This document shows, piece after piece, positions 1 through 9,176 of a DNA stretch of 64,000 nucleotides. Position 1 is the stretch's first letter. Every line of letters starts with the position of its first letter. The notes below the pieces were generated by a model that saw only the letters and a list, made by a program, of their open reading frames with translations, was not told the origin of the DNA and did not search any database. Source of the stretch: Paragemmobacter maris_A (lineage in GTDB: Bacteria; Pseudomonadota; Alphaproteobacteria; Rhodobacterales; Rhodobacteraceae); assembly GCA_943369275.1 (NCBI GenBank), contig CALRMS020000019.1, positions 5,591 to 69,590 of the forward strand. The letters run 5' to 3'. The position numbers and the translations under genes were made by a program.

Positions 1-80
1 CGCTGCGCAAATATTCCGGGGGGCAGCGCCGCAGGCGCGCGGGGGGCAAGGCCCCCCGTCTCGTCACCGTGCCGCCCGCC

Positions 81-1418
81 TCAGCGCCCGGCGTAGATCT
101 GCGCGATCCGGTCCACCGCCGCTTCGGGCGACATCTCTTCGCTCTCGCCCGTGCGGCGCGAGGTCAGTTCCACCACCCCATTGGCCAACCCACGCGGCCC
201 CACGGTGATGCGCCAGGGCAGGCCGATCAGGTCCATCGTGGCGAATTTCGCCCCCGCCCGCTCGTCCCGGTCATCATACAGCGCTTCCAGCCCCTTGGCC
301 GCCAGCGCCTTGTAAAGCCCTTCGCAGGCCGCATCGGCCGCGCCATCGCCCTGCTTCAGGTTCACGATGCCAACCGGGAACGGCGTCACCCCCTCGGGCC
401 AGATGATCCCCTTGTCATCATGGCTCGCCTCGATGATCGCGCCCAGCAGGCGGCTCACGCCAATGCCGTGCGATCCCATCTCAACCGGCACACGCCCGCC
501 ATCCGGCGTCACTACAGTGGCCCCCATCGCCTCGGAATACTTTGTGCCAAAGTAGAAGATCTGCCCGACCTCGATCCCGCGCGCCACCTTGCGGCGTTCC
601 TCGGGGATCGCGTCAAACAGCGCGGCGTCATGCGTCTCGTCGGTGCGGGCATAAAGCGTGGTGAACTCTTCGCAGACCTTCGCCACGGCGGCGCGGTCAT
701 CGTAATCGACCTCGCGGTTGCCCAGCTTCAGCTCGGTCACGGCACTGTCGAAGAACACCTCCGACTCGCCCGTGCTGGCCAGCACCAGGAATTCATGCGT
801 GTTGTCGCCGCCGATCGGGCCAGACGCCGCCCGCATCGGGATCGCGGTCAGGCCCATCCGCTCATAGGTCCGCAGATAGCTCACCATATGCCGGTTATAG
901 GCGTGGATCGCGGCATCGCGGTCGACGTCAAAGTTATAGCCGTCCTTCATCAGGAACTCGCGCCCCCGCATCACGCCGAACCGCGGCCGCATCTCGTCGC
1001 GGAACTTCCACTGGATATGGTACAGCGTCAGCGGCAGGTCCTTGTAGCTGTTCACATGCGCCCGGAAGATGTCGGTGATCATCTCCTCATTCGTCGGCCC
1101 ATACAGCATCTCGCGCTTCTGCCTGTCGGTGATGCGCAGCATCTCTTGCCCGTAGTCATCATAGCGCCCGCTCTCGCGCCACAGATCGGCGGGTTGCAGC
1201 GTCGGCATCAGCAGGGGGATATGGCCCGCGCGCACCTGTTCCTGATGCACGATCTCCTCGATCCGCTTCAACACGCGGTAGCCAAGCGGCAGCCAGGAAT
1301 AGATGCCCGCCGCCTGCTGCTTGATCATCCCCGCCCGCAACATGTAGCGGTGCGAAACGATCTGCGCCTCGGCAGGGTTTTCCTTCAGGACAGGCATGAA
1401 ATAGCGGGTCAGGCGCAT
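81..1418 (-). CDS. proS: Prolyl-tRNA synthetase
   Basis: Charges tRNA-Pro with proline in the cytoplasm. The 445-residue product has a class II synthetase core near the N-terminus: SRYFMPVLKE-like start, motif 2 around 'QWKFRDEMRPRFGVMRGREF' (about residues 135-155) and motif 3 around 'GSHGIGVSRLLGA' (about 315-330), then an anticodon-binding domain ('LYDDRDERAGAKF', 'VGPRGL'). It is the short form of about 440 residues, common in alphaproteobacteria, without the large editing insertion of the E. coli type. It stands alone on the minus strand and is divergent from the fasciclin gene. A weak G/C hairpin lies just downstream (41-57), but it has no U-run. Confidence 0.97.
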   Translation of the reverse strand: MRLTRYFMPVLKENPAEAQIVSHRYMLRAGMIKQQAAGIYSWLPLGYRVLKRIEEIVHQEQVRAGHIPLLMPTLQPADLWRESGRYDDYGQEMLRITDRQKREMLYGPTNEEMITDIFRAHVNSYKDLPLTLYHIQWKFRDEMRPRFGVMRGREFLMKDGYNFDVDRDAAIHAYNRHMVSYLRTYERMGLTAIPMRAASGPIGGDNTHEFLVLASTGESEVFFDSAVTELKLGNREVDYDDRAAVAKVCEEFTTLYARTDETHDAALFDAIPEERRKVARGIEVGQIFYFGTKYSEAMGATVVTPDGGRVPVEMGSHGIGVSRLLGAIIEASHDDKGIIWPEGVTPFPVGIVNLKQGDGAADAACEGLYKALAAKGLEALYDDRDERAGAKFATMDLIGLPWRITVGPRGLANGVVELTSRRTGESEEMSPEAAVDRIAQIYAGR

Positions 1419-1593
1419 GGGGCGTCTCCAATCGGTGCGCCTTGGGCTTACGCAATTGAAACAATCCCCGCAAGCAGGTCACGAAAGATAACGGTTTTGC
1501 CAAGTTCGTGAAATGAAGTGATCGTTAATAAGTGTTTCGGCGTACCTCCTCTGACACGGCAAGCACGCCCTGTCACAACAACGGGGACACCAC

Positions 1594-2097
1594 ATGAAAC
1601 TGAAACTCGCACTGGCCGCTCTGGCCATCTCGGCCACCACGGCTCACGCCCAGACCATCGTCGACATCGCCGCCGGGGATGAACGCTTCACCACCCTCGT
1701 CGCCGCCGTCACCGCGGCCGGTCTTGCCGAAACGCTGGCCGGTCCCGGCCCCTTCACGGTCTATGCGCCTGTGAATGATGCCTTCGCCGCCCTGCCCGCC
1801 GGCACGGTGGACACCCTGCTCAAGCCGGAAAACAAGGGCCAGTTGACCGACGTCCTTCTCTACCACGTGGATGATCGCAACCTCCCCGCGGCTGGTATCC
1901 CGAACGGCTCCACCACCTTCAAGCCGCTCCTCACCTCGCAGCGCCTGTGCATCACAAAGGGCGCCGATGGCGTGACCATCGCTGATGGCACGGGCGAAGT
2001 GGCAAACGTCATCATCGCCGACATCAAGGCCGACAATGGCGTGATCCATGTGATCGACAAGGTCCTGCTGCCCGGCAAGCGCCCCGCCTGTCACTAA
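1594..2097 (+). CDS. Secreted fasciclin-domain protein
   Basis: Predicted exported protein of 167 residues with one FAS1 (fasciclin) domain. A signal peptide is visible at residues 1-19 (positively charged start, hydrophobic core, cleavage after AHA). The FAS1 domain follows, with the H1-like segment 'FTVYAPVNDAFAALP' (about residues 50-64), the central 'LLYHV' and the H2-like 'NGVIHVIDKVLLP' near the end. FAS1 domains are extracellular adhesion-type modules; the role in this organism is not known. It is monocistronic and ends at a strong terminator. The start is supported by the signal peptide beginning exactly at this ATG and the purine-rich stretch before it. Confidence 0.9.
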   Translation: MKLKLALAALAISATTAHAQTIVDIAAGDERFTTLVAAVTAAGLAETLAGPGPFTVYAPVNDAFAALPAGTVDTLLKPENKGQLTDVLLYHVDDRNLPAAGIPNGSTTFKPLLTSQRLCITKGADGVTIADGTGEVANVIIADIKADNGVIHVIDKVLLPGKRPACH

Positions 2098-2118
2098 GGA
2101 CTCCGCATACCCAAATCG

Positions 2119-2151
2119 AAAGCCCGGCGCCAAACACGGCCGCCGGGCTTT
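2119..2151 (+). terminator. Intrinsic terminator of the fasciclin gene
   Basis: Perfect 11-bp stem, AAAGCCCGGCG at 2119-2129 paired with CGCCGGGCTTT at 2141-2151, 11-nt loop, followed by TCTTTTG. It lies 21 nt past the stop codon of the fasciclin gene. Confidence 0.9.
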
Positions 2152-2251
2152 CTTTTGCCACACAGCGCCAAAACAACAGCGAAATACCCCGCCCCTTGCG
2201 CCGCGCCGCAGCAGACGTGATATGTTGCAGTCTCGAAACCCGGAGGCGACC

Positions 2252-3343
2252 ATGGCCCTGCCCGTTCGGCTACAGCTTGTATATTGGGGGATCGCCGCAG
2301 CGGTCTTCTTCATCCTGCTTTGGGCATTGGGCAATGTGATGCTGCCCTTCCTCGTTGGCGGGGCCATCGCCTATTTCCTTGATCCCATCGCCGACCGGCT
2401 GGAACGTGCCGGCCTGTCGCGCGTCGGAGCCACCGTCACCATATCGCTGGTGGCCGTGCTGGCCACAGTCCTGCTGATCCTGGCAATCATCCCGACACTG
2501 ATCCAGCAATTGACCGGCCTGATCAACGCCGCCCCCGAAATCGCGCAGCGGCTGCAGGCCTTCCTCGTGGAACGCTTCCCTGAACTCAGCGACAACACCT
2601 CCACCATGCGCCAAACCTTGGCCCAGATCGCCGCAACGATCCAGGCGCAGGGCGGCGAATTGGCCAATACGCTGCTGTCATCCGCCATGAGCCTTGTATC
2701 GGCGGTGATCTTCATCGTTGTCGTTCCGGTCGTGGCCTTCTACCTGCTGCTTGACTGGGATCACATGTTGGCCCGCATCGACAGCTTGCTGCCGCGCGAC
2801 CACGCCCCCACGATCCGCCGGATCGGGCATGAGATCGACGGGGTTCTCGCCGGTTTCGTGCGCGGGCAGCTTTCCGTCTGCCTACTTCTGGGCAGCTTCT
2901 ATTCCATCGCCCTTATGGTGGCTGGCCTGCAATTCGGCCTTGTCGTGGGGGCGATTGCCGGGGCCATCACCTTCATCCCCTATGTCGGCTCGCTGGTCGG
3001 CGGCACCCTGGCCATCGGCCTTGCCCTGTTCCAATTCTGGGGTGATTGGGTCTCCATCGGCATCATCGCCGCGATCTTCGCCGTGGGCCAATTCGTCGAA
3101 GGCAACATCCTGACGCCCAAACTCGTGGGCAATTCCGTTGGTCTGCACCCAGTCTGGCTGCTTTTTGCGCTTTCCGCCTTCGGCTCCGTCTTCGGCTTTG
3201 CCGGAATGTTGGTCGCCGTGCCCGTCGCCGCCTCCATCGGCGTGATCACCCGCTTCGGGATCGAGAAGTATCACGCCAGCCTGCTCTACAAAGGGTATGA
3301 CGCGATAGAACAACCGCAGCCCAAGGATGAGGCGGCCGAGTGA
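2252..3343 (+). CDS. AI-2E family transporter (PerM-like permease)
   Basis: Inner-membrane protein of 363 residues of the AI-2E/PerM (UPF0118) family. It has hydrophobic helices at about residues 10-45, 60-85, 145-180, 210-245, 250-275, 285-300 and 310-345, with the family's central soluble stretch between the third and fourth. Conserved-looking segments are 'FLVGGAIAYFLDPI' and 'NILTPKLVGNSVGLHPVWLLFAL'. An upstream ATG exists at 2222, but GGAGG at 2242-2246 sits five bases before the ATG at 2252, so I use the latter. The stop overlaps the GTG of hdaA, so the two genes are probably cotranscribed. The true substrate is unknown. Confidence 0.88.
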   Translation: MALPVRLQLVYWGIAAAVFFILLWALGNVMLPFLVGGAIAYFLDPIADRLERAGLSRVGATVTISLVAVLATVLLILAIIPTLIQQLTGLINAAPEIAQRLQAFLVERFPELSDNTSTMRQTLAQIAATIQAQGGELANTLLSSAMSLVSAVIFIVVVPVVAFYLLLDWDHMLARIDSLLPRDHAPTIRRIGHEIDGVLAGFVRGQLSVCLLLGSFYSIALMVAGLQFGLVVGAIAGAITFIPYVGSLVGGTLAIGLALFQFWGDWVSIGIIAAIFAVGQFVEGNILTPKLVGNSVGLHPVWLLFALSAFGSVFGFAGMLVAVPVAASIGVITRFGIEKYHASLLYKGYDAIEQPQPKDEAAE

Positions 3344-4026
3344 TCCGCCAGCTTGCCTTTGACCTGCCCGCGCGGCAGGCCTATCGGCGCGAAGATTTCT
3401 TCGTCTCCCCCGCAAATGCCACGGCCTTGGCTGCGATCGACGGATGGCACGGCTGGCCGGGGGGCAAGATGCTTCTGGTCGGCCCGCAAGGCAGCGGCAA
3501 GACCCATCTCGCCCGTCTCTGGGCGCAAGAGACCGGCGCCGCTTGCCTGCCCGCAACAGACCTTTCCACCGCCGACCTGCCCGCCCTGTCGGCCCACGGC
3601 GCCGTGGCGATCGAGGATGCCGAGGCCGCCGCAGGCCATCCGGGGGCCGAGGCCGCCTTCTTCCACCTCCACAACCTCGTCACCCAATCGGGGCATCTGC
3701 TGGTCACTGCCGCCACGCCGCCGCGTGACTGGGGCCTTGCCCTTCCCGATCTTGCCAGCCGCCTGCAGGCCGCCCCTGTCACCCGGATCGAGGCCCCCGA
3801 TGATGCGCTGCTCTCTGCCGTGCTGATAAAGCTCTTTGCCGACCGACAGATCACCGTGCCGCCCACGCTGATCCCCTATCTTGTCCAGCGCATGGAACGC
3901 TCCATCGCGGCAGCGGGCGATCTGGTAGCGCGCCTTGACGCCCATGCCCTTGCCGCAGGCCGCCCGGTCACCCGCCAACTCGCCGCCCGGGTACTGGACA
4001 CTGCGCCCCCCGACCCGCAAGACTGA
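3340..4026 (+). CDS. hdaA: HdaA, DnaA-like regulator of replication initiation
   Basis: A 228-residue AAA+ protein related to DnaA domain III but lacking the DNA-binding domain IV. The N-terminus carries 'QLAFDL' (residues 4-9), matching the beta-clamp-binding hexapeptide of Hda proteins. Walker A is 'GPQGSGKTHLA' at about residues 48-58, and a Walker B-like 'GAVAIEDAE' follows. In alphaproteobacteria HdaA works with the sliding clamp to stimulate ATP hydrolysis by DnaA after initiation. The start is GTG overlapping the stop of the upstream permease (GTGA), and polyphosphate kinase follows, a neighbourhood common in Rhodobacteraceae. Family-level identification is strong; function is inferred from family. 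Confidence 0.87.
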   Translation: MIRQLAFDLPARQAYRREDFFVSPANATALAAIDGWHGWPGGKMLLVGPQGSGKTHLARLWAQETGAACLPATDLSTADLPALSAHGAVAIEDAEAAAGHPGAEAAFFHLHNLVTQSGHLLVTAATPPRDWGLALPDLASRLQAAPVTRIEAPDDALLSAVLIKLFADRQITVPPTLIPYLVQRMERSIAAAGDLVARLDAHALAAGRPVTRQLAARVLDTAPPDPQD

Positions 4027-4048
4027 CCACGCAAGACTGACCCTGCCG

Positions 4049-4070
4049 CTTCATCTTGGCGAAAATACCC
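4049..4070 (-). repeat. Interspersed GGGTATTTT..GCCAAGATGAA motif, copy 1
   Basis: Read on the minus strand the segment is GGGTATTTTC followed by GCCAAGATGAAG. The same motif with small changes occurs at 31280-31302 and 40364-40384. It lies between hdaA and ppk1. Confidence 0.7.
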
Positions 4071-4166
4071 AATCCGCGCCCCCCACCCGCGGGACGGCTA
4101 GACACTGCGCCCTGCCAATGCTCATCTGTCACACAGGTGTTGCCTTTCCCCCTTACCCCGCGTGAC

Positions 4167-6356
4167 ATGACACAAGCTGATTTTCTCAAGACCCCGTTCC
4201 CCGCCCCCGTCACCCTTCCCGAAGGGGAACGGACAGGCCCCCGGCGCTTTTTCAACCGGGAAATGTCATGGCTCGCTTTCAACTGGCGCGTGCTGGATGA
4301 GGCGTCAAATCCATTGGTGCCGCTGCTGGAACGGCTGCGCTTCCTGTCGATTTCGGCCACCAATCTCGACGAATTCTATACCGTCCGCGTCGCGGGCCTG
4401 CGCGCGCTGGTGCGCAACGGAAATGCCAGCCACTCTGAGGATGGTCGCAGCCCCGCCGAACAGCTTAGCCTGATCCACGCCAATGCCCGCCGCCTGATGC
4501 TGACGCAACAAGCCGTGTTCAACAAACTCCGCAAGGAGATGGAGGCGCAGGGCATCACCCTGCTCACCCGCTCCAAACTGACCGCGCGCGATCTGAAACA
4601 CCTCGAAGACCACTTCCTCAACAAGGTCTTCCCGGTCCTGTCGCCACTCGCCATCGATCCGGCGCATCCTTTCCCCTTCATCCCCAACACGGGCTTTTCG
4701 CTCGCGCTGGAACTGGAACGCGAAAGCGACCACCGCACCCTTCAGGCCCTGCTGCCCATCCCGCAGCAGATTGCCCGCTTCGTGGCCCTGCCCGGCAAGC
4801 CGGGCGAAAACCGCTTCCTGCCGCTGGAAGAACTGCTTCTCCTCCACCTCAACATGCTCTTCCCCGGCTATACCGACCGGGGCCATTGCATCTTCCGCGT
4901 CCTGCGCGACAGCGATCTCGAAGTCGAGGATGAGGCCGAAGATCTGGTCCGTGAATTTGAAACCGCCCTCAAACGCCGCCGCCGCGGTGAGGTGATCCGC
5001 CTCAAACTCTCCTCCGGCGCGCCGCCCGAACTGCGCGCGCTCATCATGGATGAGTTGGGCGTCACCGAAGACATGGTCGTGGAAATCCGCGGCCTTTTGG
5101 GCATCGCCGATCTCAAGGAACTGGTCCTCTCCTCCCGCCCTGATCTCTTGTGGCCGCCCTTCGTGTCGCGCGTGGCCGAACGGGTGCAGGACCATGACGG
5201 CGACATCTTTGCCGCCATCCGGCAAAAGGACATCCTCCTTCACCACCCCTACGAGACCTTCGATCAGGTCATCCGCTTCCTCGAACAGGCCGCGCGCGAC
5301 CCGAACGTTCTGGCCATCAAGCAGACGCTCTACCGCACGTCATGGGACAGCCCCATCGTCTCCGCCCTGTGCGAAGCGGCCGAGGCCGGGAAATCCGTCA
5401 CCGCCCTGGTCGAGTTGAAGGCCCGTTTCGACGAGGCCGCCAATATCCGCCAGTCTCGCCGTCTGGAACGGTCCGGCGCGCATGTCGTCTATGGCTTCAT
5501 GCAATACAAGACCCATGCCAAGATCAGCACCGTCGTCCGGCGCGAAGGCGAAAACCTCGTCACCTATACCCATTACGGCACCGGCAACTATCACCCGATC
5601 ACGGCGCGCATCTACACCGACCTGTCCTTCTTCACCTGCGATCCGGCGCTGGGGCGCGACGCGACCAAAGTGTTCAACTACCTGTCGGGCTATGTGCAGC
5701 CGGAGGGTCTGGAAAACCTCGCCATCTCGCCCATCACGCTCAAACCCCGCCTGCTGGAGTTGATCGCGGCAGAGGCGGATCACGCCCGCGCGGGGCGCCC
5801 TGCCGAAATCTGGGCCAAGATGAACAGTCTTGTCGACCCTGAGGTGATCGACGCCCTCTATGCCGCGTCACAGGCCGGGGTGAAGATCACCCTCGTCCTG
5901 CGCGGCATCTGCTGCCTGCGCCCCGGCGTTAAGGATCTGTCGGAAAACATCCGCGTCAAATCGATCGTGGGCCGCTTCCTCGAACATTCCCGCATCGTCT
6001 GCTTCGGTTCCGGCCACGGCCTGCCCTCGCAAAAGGCGCGCGTGTTCATTTCCTCCGCCGACTGGATGGGCCGCAACCTCACGCGCCGGGTGGAAACGCT
6101 GGTGGAAATCAACAACCCCACCGTCAAAGCCCAGATCGTCAGCCAGATCATGGCCGCCAATCTGGCGGATGAGGCGCAAAGCTGGGTCCTCCGCCCCGAC
6201 GGCACCTATCGCCGCGAACTGCAGCCCGCCGATGGTGCCCTGTTCAACTGCCACCGTTTCTTCATGGAAAACCCGTCACTGTCGGGCCGTGGCACCGCGG
6301 GGGCCAAGGATGTGCCGCGCCTTGCCCAATTGCGCGATGAGGCACCGCCCCTCTGA
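4167..6356 (+). CDS. ppk1: Polyphosphate kinase 1
   Basis: Reversibly makes polyphosphate from ATP. The 729-residue product shows the PPK1 domain order: N-terminal 'FFNREMSWLAFNWRVL', the middle domain 'VFPVLSPLAIDPAHPFPF', and the two C-terminal catalytic domains with 'TLYRTSWDSPIVSAL', 'GFMQYKTHAKIS' and 'YTHYGTGNYHPITARIYTD', the region of the autophosphorylated histidine. It ends with 'SADWMGRNLTRRVE'. The reading frame is open from 4056, but the sequence before 'MTQADFLK' is unlike PPK, so I place the start at 4167. The exopolyphosphatase gene follows 132 bp downstream, so polyphosphate synthesis and breakdown are encoded together. Confidence 0.96.
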   Translation: MTQADFLKTPFPAPVTLPEGERTGPRRFFNREMSWLAFNWRVLDEASNPLVPLLERLRFLSISATNLDEFYTVRVAGLRALVRNGNASHSEDGRSPAEQLSLIHANARRLMLTQQAVFNKLRKEMEAQGITLLTRSKLTARDLKHLEDHFLNKVFPVLSPLAIDPAHPFPFIPNTGFSLALELERESDHRTLQALLPIPQQIARFVALPGKPGENRFLPLEELLLLHLNMLFPGYTDRGHCIFRVLRDSDLEVEDEAEDLVREFETALKRRRRGEVIRLKLSSGAPPELRALIMDELGVTEDMVVEIRGLLGIADLKELVLSSRPDLLWPPFVSRVAERVQDHDGDIFAAIRQKDILLHHPYETFDQVIRFLEQAARDPNVLAIKQTLYRTSWDSPIVSALCEAAEAGKSVTALVELKARFDEAANIRQSRRLERSGAHVVYGFMQYKTHAKISTVVRREGENLVTYTHYGTGNYHPITARIYTDLSFFTCDPALGRDATKVFNYLSGYVQPEGLENLAISPITLKPRLLELIAAEADHARAGRPAEIWAKMNSLVDPEVIDALYAASQAGVKITLVLRGICCLRPGVKDLSENIRVKSIVGRFLEHSRIVCFGSGHGLPSQKARVFISSADWMGRNLTRRVETLVEINNPTVKAQIVSQIMAANLADEAQSWVLRPDGTYRRELQPADGALFNCHRFFMENPSLSGRGTAGAKDVPRLAQLRDEAPPL

Positions 6357-6488
6357 CCGAACGGCAGGGTGATTCGTCACGCCTGACGCCACGACACGCG
6401 CCCATCGCCCGCCCGCGATGGCGTCAACCACCTTGACCCCGCCCCGCATCCGCGCCACCTTTCGCCCGCACGACGAAGGACTGCCAAG

Positions 6489-8042
6489 ATGAACGACTCC
6501 GCCCCCGCCGCCGATCCCGGCAGTGATGATGATTGGGGCCCGTTTGGCCGACCGCTTTTCGATGATCCCTCCGTCCGCGCCTTGTCGCGCGTGGGCGTTG
6601 TCGATGTCGGCTCCAACTCGGTGCGGATGGTCGTGTTCGACGGCGCCGCCCGCAGCCCGGCCTATTTCTACAACGAGAAAATCATGTGCGGCCTTGGCAA
6701 GGGGCTGGCCGAAACCGGCCGCCTGAACCCCACGGGGCGCATTCGCGCGCTGGCCGCGCTCAAACGCTTTGCCCTCTTGGCCGAAGGCATGGGGGTGGAC
6801 CCGCTCACCGTCGTTGCCACCGCCGCCACGCGTGAGGCCGAAGATGGCCCCGAATTCCAGGCCGAGGTGCTGCGCGAAACCGGTCTGCGCCTGTGGGTGA
6901 TCGACGGCGATGAAGAGGCACGCCTGTCAGCCCAGGGCGTGCTTCTGGGCTGGCCCGAGGCAAAGGGACTGGTCTGTGATATTGGCGGCAATTCGATGGA
7001 ACTGGCGCGCATCGGCGATGGTCAGGTGGGCAAGCGCGTCTCAACCCCCCTTGGCCCGTTCCGCCTGCAACAGGTGTTGGGCGGCGATGTCAAACGCCGC
7101 GCGCTCATCGAACGCATCCTGAAGACCGCACAAACGGCAATCAAATCCAGCGGCGAACGCATCTACCTTGTCGGCGGCTCATGGCGCGTCATCGCGCGGC
7201 TCGACATGGAACGCCGCAACTACCCGTTGACCGTGCTGCACGAATACCGAATGACGCCGCAAAGCCTGCTCGACACACTCGACTGGATCGCCGGCAGCGA
7301 CCTGCCCCTTCTGCGCGCCCGCACCGGGACCTCATCGGAACGGATGGAGCTTGTCCCCCTCGCCTGCGAAGTGCTGCGCGAATTGGTCCGCATCTTCAAA
7401 CCGTCGGAAATCGACGTCTCCGCCTATGGCATCCGCGAAGGCCTGCTTTATGAACAGATGCCCCCTCGCCTGCGCCAGCGCGACCCCCTGATCGAAGCCG
7501 CCCGCATGGCCGAAATGACATCCGCCCGCGTACCGGGCTTTGGCAAAAAGCTTTATGAATTCCTGCTGCCCCTGTTCAAGGATGCCGACAAGGAACGCCT
7601 CCGCCTGATCAAGGCCGCCTGCCTTCTGCACGATACCACATGGCGCGCGCATCCCGATTACCGGGCCGAGGTCTGCTTTGACAACGCCACCCGCGCCAAC
7701 CTTGGCGGGCTTGATCATCCGGGCCGCGTGTTTCTGGGTCTGTCGCTCTTGCACCGCTACAAGAATTCCCGCTCCGGCTCACGCCTTGAACCCCTGTTCC
7801 GGCTCTTGACTGATGAACAGATTCAGGATGCCGAAGTCTTGGGCAAGGCCATGCGCTTTGGCGCCATGTTCTCGGTCGCCGATCCGTCCGAAGCGGGATC
7901 GCTGCGTTGGCAGCCCAAGAAGCGCGTCCTTGAACTCAGCCTAACCGAACGCGGTCATGCCCTGTTCGGCGAGGTGGCGCAGTCCCGCTTTGCCTCGCTC
8001 GCTCTGGCGCTCAAGGCCCAGACCCGCATCGTCAACGCCTGA
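6489..8042 (+). CDS. ppx: Exopolyphosphatase / Ppx-GppA phosphatase
   Basis: Hydrolyses terminal phosphates of polyphosphate or of pppGpp. The 517-residue protein has the ASKHA-fold phosphate loops 'VVDVGSNSVRMVVFDG' (about residues 38-53) and 'LVCDIGGNSMELA' (about 160-172), plus 'ATAATREAEDGPEF' and the loop 'YLVGGSWRVIARLDM'. The C-terminal half resembles the HD-like helical domain of PPX/GppA ('KAACLLHDTTWRAHPDYR'). It follows ppk1, as in many proteobacteria. Whether it prefers polyphosphate or pppGpp cannot be read from sequence. Confidence 0.93.
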   Translation: MNDSAPAADPGSDDDWGPFGRPLFDDPSVRALSRVGVVDVGSNSVRMVVFDGAARSPAYFYNEKIMCGLGKGLAETGRLNPTGRIRALAALKRFALLAEGMGVDPLTVVATAATREAEDGPEFQAEVLRETGLRLWVIDGDEEARLSAQGVLLGWPEAKGLVCDIGGNSMELARIGDGQVGKRVSTPLGPFRLQQVLGGDVKRRALIERILKTAQTAIKSSGERIYLVGGSWRVIARLDMERRNYPLTVLHEYRMTPQSLLDTLDWIAGSDLPLLRARTGTSSERMELVPLACEVLRELVRIFKPSEIDVSAYGIREGLLYEQMPPRLRQRDPLIEAARMAEMTSARVPGFGKKLYEFLLPLFKDADKERLRLIKAACLLHDTTWRAHPDYRAEVCFDNATRANLGGLDHPGRVFLGLSLLHRYKNSRSGSRLEPLFRLLTDEQIQDAEVLGKAMRFGAMFSVADPSEAGSLRWQPKKRVLELSLTERGHALFGEVAQSRFASLALALKAQTRIVNA

Positions 8043-8045
8043 CCG

Positions 8046-8660
8046 ATGCTGATCCTTGATCATCTGGCCGTCTCGGCGCTCACCCTTGCGGAAGGTACCG
8101 CCGCGGTCGAAGCCGCGCTTGGCATCCCCCTCGCGCCGGGGGGCCAGCATCCGCATATGGCCACCCATAACCGGCTGTTGTCGCTGGGCCCCGATCTCTA
8201 TCTCGAGGTGATCGCCGCCGATCCCGCCCAGCCCCGCCCCGCATGGCCGCGCTGGTTCGATCTGGATCGCTTCACCGGCCCGCCGCGCCTGACGAACTGG
8301 ATCTGCCGCTGCGATGCCATCACCGCGGAACTCGCGCTCTCACCCCCCGGCACTGGCACCCCCGTTGCCTTGGCGCGCGGCGATTTCCGCTGGCAGATGG
8401 CCGTCCCAGCCACTGGCATCCTGCCCTTTGACAACGCCTTCCCCGCTCTGATCCAGTGGGAAGGCACCGCCCATCCCGCCCCCCGCCTGCCCGATCCCGG
8501 CATCCGCCTGACCCGGTTCGAAATCGCCCATCCCGATGCGCTGGCCCTGCGCATGGCACTGCACGGCCGCCTGCACGATCCGCGCGTCACCTTCACCCCC
8601 GGCCCGTTGGCCATGCGCGCCACCTTCGCCACCCCCCATGGCGACCGGCATCTGGAATGA
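8046..8660 (+). CDS. Glyoxalase-like (VOC superfamily) domain protein
   Basis: A 204-residue cytoplasmic protein starting 'MLILDHLAVSA', the usual opening of a glyoxalase-like/VOC domain, with 'GPDLYLEVIAADP' forming the next conserved strand. It resembles the single-chain glyoxalase-like proteins of unknown function found in Rhodobacteraceae. It begins four bases after the ppx stop, and its own stop overlaps the next start (ATGA), so it is probably part of the ppk1-ppx transcript. Metal ligands and substrate cannot be assigned. Confidence 0.75.
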   Translation: MLILDHLAVSALTLAEGTAAVEAALGIPLAPGGQHPHMATHNRLLSLGPDLYLEVIAADPAQPRPAWPRWFDLDRFTGPPRLTNWICRCDAITAELALSPPGTGTPVALARGDFRWQMAVPATGILPFDNAFPALIQWEGTAHPAPRLPDPGIRLTRFEIAHPDALALRMALHGRLHDPRVTFTPGPLAMRATFATPHGDRHLE

Positions 8661-9145
8661 TCCGCGACGCCACCCCCGCCGACGCCGCGGCCATCGCTGC
8701 GATCTGGAACCCGGTGATCCGCGATACCACCGTGACCTTCACCACGGCCGAGAAAACTGTCCCCGACCTCACCGCAATGATCACCGAACGTCACGCCGCA
8801 GGCAACGGCTTTCTAGTGACCGAAAGATCGGGCCGCATCGCCGGCTTTGCCACCTATGCCCAGTTTCGCGGCGGTGTAGGCTACGCCCGCACCATGGAAC
8901 ACACCATCCTGCTCTCCCCCGATGCGTTGCGCTCGGGCCTTGGCCGCGCCCTGCTGACCGCGCTTGAAGATCATGCCCGCACCCGTGGCGTGACCAGCCT
9001 CTTCGCCGGGGTCAGCGCGGAAAACCCCGCCGGCCGCGCCTTTCACGCCCGGATGGGCTATGCGCAGGTGGCGATCCTGCAACGGGTCGGCTACAAATTC
9101 GGCCGCGCTCTGGATCTGGTCCTGATGCAGAAGTTCCTCTCCTGA
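8657..9145 (+). CDS. GNAT family N-acetyltransferase (phosphinothricin acetyltransferase type)
   Basis: Predicted 162-residue acetyl-CoA-dependent N-acetyltransferase. The start 'MIRDATPADAAAIAAIWN' and the segment 'TTVTFTTAEKT' match the phosphinothricin/methionine-sulfone acetyltransferase branch of GNAT. The acetyl-CoA pyrophosphate loop is 'LRSGLGRALLTALEDHA' (about residues 91-107), and 'NPAGRAFHARMGY' follows. The ATG overlaps the upstream stop, which fixes the start; the frame continues upstream but only opposite the VOC gene. The substrate could be an amino acid or an amine and is not known. Confidence 0.85.
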   Translation: MIRDATPADAAAIAAIWNPVIRDTTVTFTTAEKTVPDLTAMITERHAAGNGFLVTERSGRIAGFATYAQFRGGVGYARTMEHTILLSPDALRSGLGRALLTALEDHARTRGVTSLFAGVSAENPAGRAFHARMGYAQVAILQRVGYKFGRALDLVLMQKFLS

Positions 9146-9176
9146 CTTCTGCAAAAATCCGACGTAACATCATCAT

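Noticed and set aside
1..60. GGGGGGC/GCCCCCC hairpin after proS
   Set aside because: Only a 3-nt loop and no T-run on the minus strand; too weak to list as a terminator.
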